From NCBI GenBank assembly GCA_963920635.1, contig OY987308.1, positions 21,977,096 through 22,041,095 on the forward strand: DNA of 64,000 nucleotides, written 5' to 3'. Of this stretch, positions 55,001 to 64,000 are shown piece after piece. The notes below the pieces were generated by a model. The model made no database searches. It had not been told where the DNA came from and saw only the letters and a program-made list of their open reading frames with translations. The first letter of the stretch is position 1. Every line of letters starts with the position of its first letter. The translations under genes were made by a program, and so were the position numbers. The DNA is from Pseudeuparius sepicola (taxonomy: Eukaryota > Arthropoda > Insecta > Coleoptera > Anthribidae).

Positions 55001-58000
55001 GGACTAGATCGTACTTTCAGTTTCCAACTCTTCTTGGTCAAATCTTGGCTTCTCGTCCTTTACGCGAGCCGCTCATTTCCGTACGTTTCCGTTTACACCG
55101 GCACGCAGCTCGCACGCGAACATCGAGGTAGGTCACGGATTCTCCTCTTCCATGAGACGAGGTTGGCGTGGTGGTACTATAGGCCACGGCAGCGTTCGTG
55201 ACAGGCGAAAAGGATTTTACAAGTGAGCGCGGAAGCTCAACATCATTGTTTTCAAACTCGGAAGCTTTCATGTGTTCAAAGGAAGAAGGACTTTGCACTG
55301 AAGAGCCGACGATTGACGGCAAAGTCTAGAAATACTGAAGTCGGCTCACTCCTTTGATCACTCGAAAAAGCCGACAATTTTTTGCGACCAGTCATAAATC
55401 AGCGTCACCTCGCACGCTTCGCATTTACGAAATCGCCGTCAAGCTAGTTATACGGGGGCAGATTCATATCTACTACTTTGAAACTAGAATAGGACTAGAT
55501 CGTACTTTCAGTTTCCAACTCTTCTTGGTCAAATCTTGGCTTCTCGTCCTTTACGCGAGCCGCTCATTTCCGTACGTTTCCGTTTACACCGGCACGCAGC
55601 TCGCACGCGAACATCGAGGTAGGTCACGGATTCTCCTCTTCCATGAGACGAGGTTGGCGTGGTGGTACTATAGGCCACGGCAGCGTTCGTGACAGGCGAA
55701 AAGGATTTTACAAGTGAGCGCGGAAGCTCAACATCATTGTTTTCAAACTCGGAAGCTTTCATGTGTTCAAAGGAAGAAGGACTTTGCACTGAAGAGCCGA
55801 CGATTGACGGCAAAGTCTAGAAATACTGAAGTCGGCTCACTCCTTTGATCACTCGAAAAAGCCGACAATTTTTTGCGACCAGTCGTAAATCAGCGTCACC
55901 TCGCACGCTTCGCATTTACGAAATCGCCGTCAAGCTAGTTATACGGGGGCAGATTCATATCTACTACTTTGAAACTAGAATAGGACTAGATCGTACTTTC
56001 AGTTTCCAACTCTTCTTGGTCAAATCTTGGCTTCTCGTCCTTTACGCGAGCCGCTCATTTCCGTACGTTTCCGTTTACACCGGCACGCAGCTCGCACGCG
56101 AACATCGAGGTAGGTCACGGATTCTCCTCTTCCATGAGACGAGGTTGGCGTGGTGGTACTATAGGCCACGGCAGCGTTCGTGACAGGCGAAAAGGATTTT
56201 ACAAGTGAGCGCGGAAGCTCAACATCATTGTTTTCAAACTCGGAAGCTTTCATGTGTTCAAAGGAAGAAGGACTTTGCACTGAAGAGCCGACGATTGACG
56301 GCAAAGTCTAGAAATACTGAAGTCGGCTCACTCCTTTGATCACTCGAAAAAGCCGACAATTTTTTGCGACCAGTCGTAAATCAGCGTCACCTCGCACGCT
56401 TCGCATTTACGAAATCGCCGTCAAGCTAGTTATACGGGGGCAGGTTCATATCTACTACTTTGAAACTAGAATAGGACTAGATCGTACTTTCAGTTTCCAA
56501 CTCTTCTTGGTCAAATCTTGGCTTCTCGTCCTTTACGCGAGCCGCTCATTTCCGCACGTTTCCGTTTACACCGGCACGCAGCTCGCACGCGAACATCGAG
56601 GTAGGTCACGGATTCTCCTCTTCCATGAGACGAGGTTGGCGTGGTGGTACTATAGGCCACGGCAGCGTTCGTGACAGGCGAAAAGGATTTTACAAGTGAG
56701 CGCGGAAGCTCAACATCATTGTTTTCAAACTCGGAAGCTTTCATGTGTTCAAAGGAAGAAGGACTTTGCACTGAAGAGCCGACGATTGACGGCAAAGTCT
56801 AGAAATACTGAAGTCGGCTCACTCCTTTGATCACTCGAAAAAGCCGACAATTTTTTGCGACCAGTCGTAAATCAGCGTCACCTCGCACGCTTCGCATTTA
56901 CGAAATCGCCGTCAAGCTAGTTATACGGGGGCAGATTCATATCTACTACTTTGAAACTAGAATAGGACTAGATCGTACTTTCAGTTTCCAACTCCTCTTG
57001 GTCAAATCTTGGCTTCTCGTCCTTTACGCGAGCCGCTCATTTCCGTACGTTTCCGTTTACACCGGCACGCAGCTCGCACGCGAACATCGAGGTAGGTCAC
57101 GGATTCTCCTCTTCCATGAGACGAGGTTGGCGTGGTGGTACTATAGGCCACGGCAGCGTTCGTGACAGGAGAAAAGGATTTTACAAGTGAGCGCGGAAGC
57201 TCAACATCATTGTTTTCAAACTCGGAAGCTTTCATGTGTTCAAAGGAAGAAGGACTTTGCACTGAAGAGCCGACGATTGACGGCAAAGTCTAGAAATACT
57301 GAAGTCGGCTCACTCCTTTGATCACTCGAAAAAGCCGACAATTTTTTGCGACCAGTCGTAAATCAGCGTCACCTCGCACGCTTCGCATTTACGAAATCGC
57401 CGTCAAGCTAGTTATACGGGGGCAGATTCATATCTACTACTTTGAAACTAGAATAGGACTAGATCGTACTTTCAGTTTCCAACTCCTCTTGGTCAAATCT
57501 TGGCTTCTCGTCCTTTACGCGAGCCGCTCATTTCCGTACGTTTCCGTTTACACCGGCACGCAGCTCGCACGCGAACATCGAGGTAGGTCACGGATTCTCC
57601 TCTTCCATGAGACGAGGTTGGCGTGGTGGTACTATAGGCCACGGCAGCGTTCGTGACAGGCGAAAAGGATTTTACAAGTGAGCGCGGAAGCTCAACATCA
57701 TTGTTTTCAAACTCGGAAGCTTTCATGTGTTCAAAGGAAGAAGGACTTTGCACTGAAGAGCCGACGATTGACGGCAAAGTCTAGAAATACTGAAGTCGGC
57801 TCACTCCTTTGATCACTCGAAAAAGCCGACAATTTTTTGCGACCAGTCGTAAATCAGCGTCACCTCGCACGCTTCGCATTTACGAAATCGCCGTCAAGCT
57901 AGTTATACGGGGGCAGATTCATATCTACTACTTTGAAACTAGAATAGGACTAGATCGTACTTTCAGTTTCCAACTCCTCTTGGTCAAATCTTGGCTTCTC

Positions 58001-58414
58001 GTCCTTTACGCGAGCCGCTCATTTCCGTACGTTTCCGTTTACACCGGCACGCAGCTCGCACGCGAACATCGAGGTAGGTCACGGATTCTCCTCTTCCATG
58101 AGACGAGGTTGGCGTGGTGGTACTATAGGCCACGGCAGCGTTCGTGACAGGCGAAAAGGATTTTACAAGTGAGCGCGGAAGCTCAACATCATTGTTTTCA
58201 AACTCGGAAGCTTTCATGTGTTCAAAGGAAGAAGGACTTTGCACTGAAGAGCCGACGATTGACGGCAAAGTCTAGAAATACTGAAGTCGGCTCACTCCTT
58301 TGATCACTCGAAAAAGCCGACAATTTTTTGCGACCAGTCGTAAATCAGCGTCACCTCGCACGCTTCGCATTTACGAAATCGCCGTCAAGCTAGTTATACG
58401 GGGGCAGGTTCATA
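52021..58414. repeat. Satellite array, 13 x 491 bp
   Basis: Head-to-tail copies start at 52021 and every 491 bases up to 57913, ending with 11 bases of a fourteenth (58404-58414). No copy differs in length; substitutions are rare (fewer than about ten sites seen in 6.4 kb). The unit is GC-richer than its surroundings and has a hairpin-capable pair GAGCCGAC and GTCGGCTC 33 bases apart. Each unit gives a 112-codon frame on the plus strand (TTG start, crossing the unit border) and a 94-codon frame on the minus strand. Because 491 is not a multiple of 3 no frame continues through the array, and there is no recognisable domain, so I treat these frames as non-genic. No hammerhead core (CTGATGA) or pol III box B was seen. 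Confidence 0.97.
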
Positions 58415-59334
58415 TTGACTTTCCATTATTTACCAAAGTCTACAAATATTGTATACCTATTTCTAGACTTTGGTACAACATTATTTATGTAGGTAAGTGT
58501 ACTGTTAGTTTTTGGTAGGTACAGTTAAACTAAAATACAAGGTAGCCATTACCAGAATCTACATAATTAGTAGGTATATCTGTAGACTTTGGTTGGAACA
58601 TGAATAAAAATGCAATTTTTCATGTTTTACGTTCATTTCTAATAAAGCCTAACAAACATAGAGCAGACAAAAACATAAATAACAAATAAATATTTAACGA
58701 CAAAAGAGTTAAAGTAATCATATTATCTACTTTTTCATCCTGTGGTAAATATTTTGATATTTAAATTGACATAAACAATACAGAACAAAATATTACGCAT
58801 ACGTACCTACACAAGCATGCGTCTTACCATAAGCTTCTGGCAATATTCTTAATGGGACAGCCGAGGGGACAGAGCAGTTTTTACTAAACGTTTTCCGGAC
58901 GAAGTGAATGACTGATCATCAAAATGTGCCTGCAAATTCTTATAGGTTTATATGCCTCTTCAGGTGAAATATTCGCAAATTTATGTTCTCCGATAACCCT
59001 AAGGCATTCTTCCATTGCTGGCATCTTCAAATTTTCAATATTTTAATATTATATCTATATTATTCTTCAATTAATACCTAAGTATTAAAATGTCACATAA
59101 AAATATCTTAATTTTTGTAGGTATTTACCTCAAACTCAATCTTACCTTTCAGGGTCTTTAGGAAATGAAAAAAGGTAATATAGACTTTTGAACTGGTTTT
59201 ACAGCCATCCGCACTGCAGTAAAAAGCGTTACTAGGCATCAGTACAACACAGTCACGGTCGGTCGGTAATATTTTGCGCGCACCCGGTAGAATGCGAACG
59301 AACCGCTCTCAGCAGCACTGTGTACAGGGTGTTC
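58415..59334. other. AT-rich DNA after the satellite
   Basis: TAGACTTTGGT occurs in several orientations (58433, 58465, 58583), so a small degraded repeat may be present. No gene recognised. 59240-59330 is GC-richer. Confidence 0.35.
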
Positions 59335-59811
59335 CCGTATATTTTGACCCCTAGAGCCTCTATTTTCCGAGTTAGAAAAAAATTACTAAAAAATTGTAGG
59401 GTACCAAGGTGTATTGTCCCAAAAATAATGGATTGACAGGAATGATCTTGCTTAAGTTGAAATGATTTTCCATGGCAACCTTGATTAAATATATATAAAG
59501 ATTGTATTTATCTGCAATTTGGAATATCATGCGAATGCTTAGAGCAAACATATAACATAATATAACATATATATATATTGTTGGAATCGGAAATATGCGT
59601 ACAATTCATTAATCCACAAATATACAGGGTGTTCCATTTACCTAAAAAAGTAAGTTTATCTTTTTTCATAAATTTGCGACGCTCATTTATTTTATCTAGT
59701 AAGAGATCCTAACGGTTTAGAAAAAACCCTACAACTTTCGTTTAAGTAATTTTTTTCTAACTCGAAAAATAAAGGGTCTAGGGATGGGTCAAAATATACG
59801 GGAACACCCTG
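59335..59811. mobile_element. CAGGGTGTTCCCG-type MITE, 477 bp
   Basis: CAGGGTGTTCCCGTATATTT and its reverse complement, paired for about 65 bp with small gaps, preceded by TA. An unrelated single CAGGGTGTTCCATT end lies inside at about 59625, possibly a nested fragment. Confidence 0.82.
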
Positions 59812-60395
59812 GACAGCTTATTTTCTTATAAGATATCGATCGGCTCGATGAGGAGGGGAGCGGGAGAGGGCAAGAGGGAAACGTTTGTTTACACAAGGCT
59901 GAGTGCCCGGACTTATTAGTATATCTCTGGACGCTGTTGACGGTTCTTGTCCGTCTATAGATTGTAATAAATCATGCCGTCGTCGTGTTTAAAGATGTTG
60001 CCCAGCGACGAGACCCGCCAAATATAATTTCAATATAAGCAACAGCCGTTACGGCTTCGGCATAATACCGAGCGTTTAATGCCGACGAACCTTATGATTA
60101 CGCAAAGCGTTGTGGGATTACGATGGCAAATTATAAAGAAATTTAGAGTCTAGTTTTCTCGTAGACGCGCTTAATCGTAATAGCGCCTCGGCTATCTTTC
60201 AAGTCGCGCGTAATGACCGGTCTGCGTCCACCTGATGACGGTGGGCCTCCCTCCTCTTCTCGGGAGAGAGAAGCGGAGAACATTTGAAAAACGCCCGAAA
60301 CGACAAATACAACTATAGGGAATTTTGTGTAGACTCTCCGTCGATTCCTATATAGCGCTACCTCTATACAGGGCAATTCAGTCATGATGTAAAAA
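59812..60395. other. Unclassified DNA
   Basis: Moderate GC, no transposon ends and no recognised ORF. Confidence 0.35.
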
Positions 60396-60403
60396 TTTTT
60401 AAC

Positions 60404-61420
60404 CAGGGACTCTTTAAAGTAAGGGGACCCAGCATTATACTTTCCAAAGTGAGGCCTATTCTTTCCTCATTGTAATAGTATCAGTGATGCCAACATTTTA
60501 TTGGAGAATCTATGAACATAACAGGTACTTTGATTGTTAGTAAAATTAATAATGATTTCCATGATTTCTAAAAATTAGGCTTGACAATGTTGTATATACA
60601 AGTGCAGAATGTGGCAACTGTCAAATGATATAAATTTATTTTATAGTTGAAATTGATTTCCAGCAATTATTTCCACGAATTTAAGTAATATAAGTGTGGT
60701 AAGTCAGTAGTGCCGATTTTGCTTATTTAAGAATTTGTCGCTATTGCACCTTGTTACCAGGTTCCTCAATCCATTTGTAATATGTATACTTCAACTTTCT
60801 TCCCTTGTTGAATGTATCTACCCAAAGAACTTTCACAGATTTCGAGATGGACTAATAAGATTAGGTCTAGTAGTTTTAATGATGGTAGTTTTTCTCGGTG
60901 TTCATTATATAATTTTTGTAATTTTATTTCTGTCTCAAGGTACCTCACAAACTTAAAATAAACTTGTAGTCGTAGATAAAAACTCTTTAAAAAAAGACCT
61001 GACCGAAGTTACCTGCTTAATAATTTAAAATTTTCGAAATACGATTTTTGTTTTGAACTACCTTCTTATACGTAATGCCCACGTAATGGGAATTGTAGGA
61101 TTATTAAAGGCGATACAGGAAAAATCTGGTTGCAATTATTGGGACTACTACAGGCGGCCGCATTACCTTTAATTGTCACATCTGAGTATCTGGAAGTTAG
61201 AAAAGTTAAGAATTGTGAATTATGATGGGAAATATTTTGCCTCCTTTAGAATCTGTGGCACTGGCATGTCACATAAAACCTGATGGCAGTTGGACACTGA
61301 CATATAACATAACCTTGTATCAGCCCCCTTGTGGTCTCCTTGGAGTCGACAGAAAACAAACTTCCCCTCAAGGCTTTTTTCCTATGTGATAAACTGTGAC
61401 ATGCTGGGTCCCCTTATTTT
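60404..61420 (+). mobile_element. hAT-type MITE, family A, right tip lost
   Basis: The left end is intact; the right end stops at GGGTCCCCTTATTTT with the last about 14 bases (the AAAGAGTCCCTG part) missing. TTTTTAAC (60396-60403) and ATTTTAAC (61421-61428) look like the two target copies with one difference, so the tip was lost without losing the flank. Confidence 0.8.
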
Positions 61421-61428
61421 ATTTTAAC

Positions 61429-62562
61429 TACATATGGTAAAAATTAAGCTTACCTAATACGAATTCGAAACCTAAAAAAATCAAAAGTAATACAAGTGAA
61501 CTTATTACCTTTTTGATTTTGTTAAAAACAACATTGTTTATTCATCTTATACCCCAATTACTGTAAGAAGTTCCGATTTTGTCAGATGACATTCTCCACA
61601 AAATCCCTAGGAATTTTCTGTTAACCATGGGTATATCATTGGTATATGCGCCGCAACCAGTTAATGACGTCATTCATTGATTTATGATGTGAAAAGTTAC
61701 CCAAGCGATACGAAAAAAACAAGAACATAATAAAATAAAAACCCTATTGCAATCACGATTATACCGCTACAAATAAAAATAACTAGGACTACAACTCATT
61801 TTAATAATAATTTCAAACGTCATGGAACCACTTTCATTTTGGTATTTTGGTAAAATCTGCTACTTACGGCTGCGTCTATGGGGCGTACTCAGGCAAATTT
61901 TATTTCGGTGTTGTGAAAGTGACAATGAAGGTTTTCCGGGTCGTTCAAAAAGGTTCAAACTTTGGGCAGTGGAAATATTCGCGGGTTTTGTACGTTTCGT
62001 GAGTTTTACCGTTATCTGTGTTGTTCTTGTTCGTGTTATTAGTAGTTATTCATTGTGCAAATGGGCTCGTTACTGATCTGGCCTTAAGACCCGGTTGCCT
62101 TTTTTTCTGCATTGATGCCAACTTAGGTTGGCGAAATTACCAATTGACAGTCCCAGTGAGGACTTCTTGAAATAATTTTACTATACATGTAATCAGTATG
62201 AAATTATGACGCCATACTCTGGTCTTTAATATTGTGTTGGTCCAGGTCGATCCGGCACATCCACGTTGGTCTGGTTCCGGAAACGAGTCTGTTGCTCTAC
62301 GAATTTTGGCGTGTGGCGGACGCGCGTGCACCGAAACTCCACGAGCTCACGAAACAAACAAAAACGCAGGGCCCCCAGTTTATTGTGTGCGAAGATCCCA
62401 TTCAGGATCTGTGCGGCGACGCCTCTGGCACGCCATTGCATTCCGCGTGCAACTGCGACACACGAAACATCGCCGGCGGCTCTCGTGCAACAGCCACAAA
62501 CGAATCGCCAACCGAGAACTTTTCGAAAATGTCCTATTTTGACGCTCATTTTACGCATATTG
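61429..62562. other. Unclassified, GC-rich at 62230-62520
   Basis: The first part is AT-rich with an 84-codon frame (61822-62076) of no known family. 62230-62520 is GC-rich and open in several frames at once on both strands, which is what GC-rich non-coding DNA gives; no domain seen. A host exon cannot be excluded. Confidence 0.3.
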
Positions 62563-63663
62563 CCCTACTACAGTTTTTTATAGCAGGACTTTAACAGGTC
62601 ATAGATCTTCAAAAAATAACCGCACTTTCTTCTATAAACTATATCATTTTAAGGCCTTATAAAAAAAAGTTACGGGGTGTTAAAATTGTAAGAAATATGT
62701 GGACTTTATTGAATATTTACCAAACTAGTTGAGATATTTAAGTCATATTTGGTATACGCTATAACGGCTCGGGTTAGCATAAAACCTATTAATATCGAAC
62801 ATCTTGCACAACCAGTGGCGGAGAAGTGGGTAATTGGTAAAATTATTTTTAGAAAAAAAAATGAATCACCTTGTATTGTAATAAAAGATATTGTATTTTT
62901 TATGTACATTTTAATTGCACACAAAAATGTCCTCTTGGTATTTGTTCGCATGTGTTCTAGTTTAACGTCAAATTTCATTTTTTTGTATTATTTCGGGGTA
63001 TTTCTGAAAATTATCTAAAAAATTTGCTCCATAAGTCACACTTAAAGTAGAAAAAAACATGTTTCTTATTTTAAATAAAGTAACTTTTTCCAATAAACTT
63101 ACCTATTTAAAGCTATACTTTTGAAGTTACATAGGGTCTAAAACATTTAAGGAAGATACAATTAAGGTTACGCTCTGTATCTTGAAAGTAAAACCTTGAA
63201 TGGGTTAGTTTATTGGAAAAAGTTACTTTATTTAAAATAAGAAACACGTTTTTTCTACTTTAAATGGAGCAAATTTTTTAGATAATTTTTCAGAAATACT
63301 ACGAAATAATACAAAAAAATGAAATTTGCCATTAAACTATAACACATGCAAACAAATACCAAGAGGACATTTTTGTCTGCAATTAAAATCTACATAAAAA
63401 ATTCAATACCTTTTGTTAAAATACAAGGTGATTCAGTTTTTTTCTAAAAATAATTTTACCAATTTCCCACTTCTACGCCACTGGTTATTGAAGGTGTTTG
63501 ATATTAATAGGTATACCAAACATGACTTAAATATCTCAACTAGTTTGGTAAATATTCAATAAAGTCCGCATATTTTTTCCAACTTTAACATCCTATAACT
63601 TTTTTCTAAAAAGATATAGTTTATACCTGTTAAAGTCCTGCTACAAAAAACTGATTCACCCTG
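62563..63663. mobile_element. Large palindromic MITE related to 50645-51312
   Basis: The right end GATTCACCCTG is intact; the left is degraded (CTACTACAGTTTTTTATAGC). The arms pair for about 500 bp through CCTGTTAAAGTCC, TGGACTTTATTGAATATT and TCCAATAAACTTACC-like segments, with a short unpaired centre near 63115-63190. Open frames in it come from the arms. Confidence 0.82.
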
Positions 63664-64000
63664 TATAATATATTGCCTACCCGATGTAGAACTTTTGTTA
63701 TTTCAAAACCAAATATTGTGCTTATCGCAAAAGTGTTTTTCGCTGATAAATTGAAGGTATGTATTATCGGAACATTGTTGTAAAAATTGTCTGATGTAAA
63801 TCACACACAATATTTGTTGCATTCAATATTCGTAATCGATTAGCGCAACGGTGCTAACTTAATAAGTTTGTAAAATTGCCATTGTTCCATGAACTATTGC
63901 AATCGGGCACCGGCAACGTTGCAATGCCGTTTCTCTTGACCAGGCACAGAGGTTGCCACGTTTGGCGTTCTAGACAATAACACGACGAAACTGTTGATTT
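63664..64000. other. Unclassified DNA to the window end
   Basis: AT-rich, nothing recognised. Confidence 0.4.

Noticed and set aside
52021..58414. CRISPR array
   Set aside because: The units are 491 bp head-to-tail with no unique spacers, in animal DNA.
52092..58518. Repeated 112-codon plus-strand and 94-codon minus-strand ORFs in the satellite, as a tandem gene family
   Set aside because: They overlap on opposite strands, the plus frame has no ATG and crosses unit borders, no domain is recognisable, and their perfect repetition follows from array homogeneity alone.
60735..60956. 73-codon ORF inside the family A hAT copy, also seen at 8023-8244 on the other strand
   Set aside because: It lies in a non-coding part of the MITE, is hydrophobic AT-rich translation without hAT features, and is broken in the other copies.
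62226..62594. Overlapping ORFs in a GC-rich patch as a possible host exon
   Set aside because: Several frames on both strands are open at once and none has a recognisable motif, splice-flanked structure or clear codon bias. Left as unclassified.

Overview
The window is animal nuclear DNA, most probably from an insect. It is AT-rich and holds one clear host coding exon flanked by splice sites; no bacterial gene organisation is visible. Nearly all the rest is mobile DNA or its debris: hAT, Tc1/mariner-type, R4/Dong-type and Gypsy-type pieces, long palindromic MITEs and a large satellite array. The insect call rests on the spineless-type bHLH exon and on transposon families common in insects. 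I cannot resolve the order.

Host genes. The firmest feature is a minus-strand exon (32767-32957) encoding the basic helix-loop-helix of spineless, the insect aryl hydrocarbon receptor homologue, with clean acceptor and donor sites. No PAS exon is visible downstream (lower coordinates) and no N-terminal exon upstream, so most of the window is probably the two introns around this exon. A 742-bp hAT element lies in the intron only 16 bp past the 5' splice site. A second probable host-type exon is the first exon of a THAP zinc-finger protein (933-1003, plus strand); I could not find its second exon.

Layout. 1-5.6 kb: THAP exon, an hAT MITE, weak repeats. 5.8-6.5 kb: a 343-bp-arm palindrome. 7-11.6 kb: stacked hAT and Tc1/mariner elements, one nested three deep. 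13.7-17.2 kb: R4/Dong-type retrotransposon copies sitting in (TAA)n, plus a foldback element. 17.2-19.3 kb: a structurally complete but frameshifted IS630/Tc1/mariner-type transposon with about 82 residues between its last two catalytic acids. 20.4-24.4 kb: another hAT MITE, then a degenerate 130-bp tandem repeat split by a hAT-related element. 24.7-25.0 kb: a dense CTTGTCTTGC cluster. 28-29.7 kb: a mariner-like element inside a hAT element. 31.3-35.8 kb: Gypsy RT fragment, hAT element, spineless exon, another Dong copy. 37-51 kb: MITEs and long inverted-repeat elements, one carrying a DUF4817-type transposase N-terminus. 52.0-58.4 kb: 13 head-to-tail copies of a 491-bp satellite with no length variation. 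59-64 kb: three more MITEs.

The parts do not form a pathway. They record repeated insertion into a long developmental-gene intron, and the nesting gives relative ages. GC-richer stretches free of recognisable transposons (about 2.8-3.1, 6.55-6.9, 15.27-15.66, 19.4-19.9, 24.4-24.7 and 30-31.1 kb) are the likeliest places for host regulatory DNA, but nothing in the sequence alone proves that.
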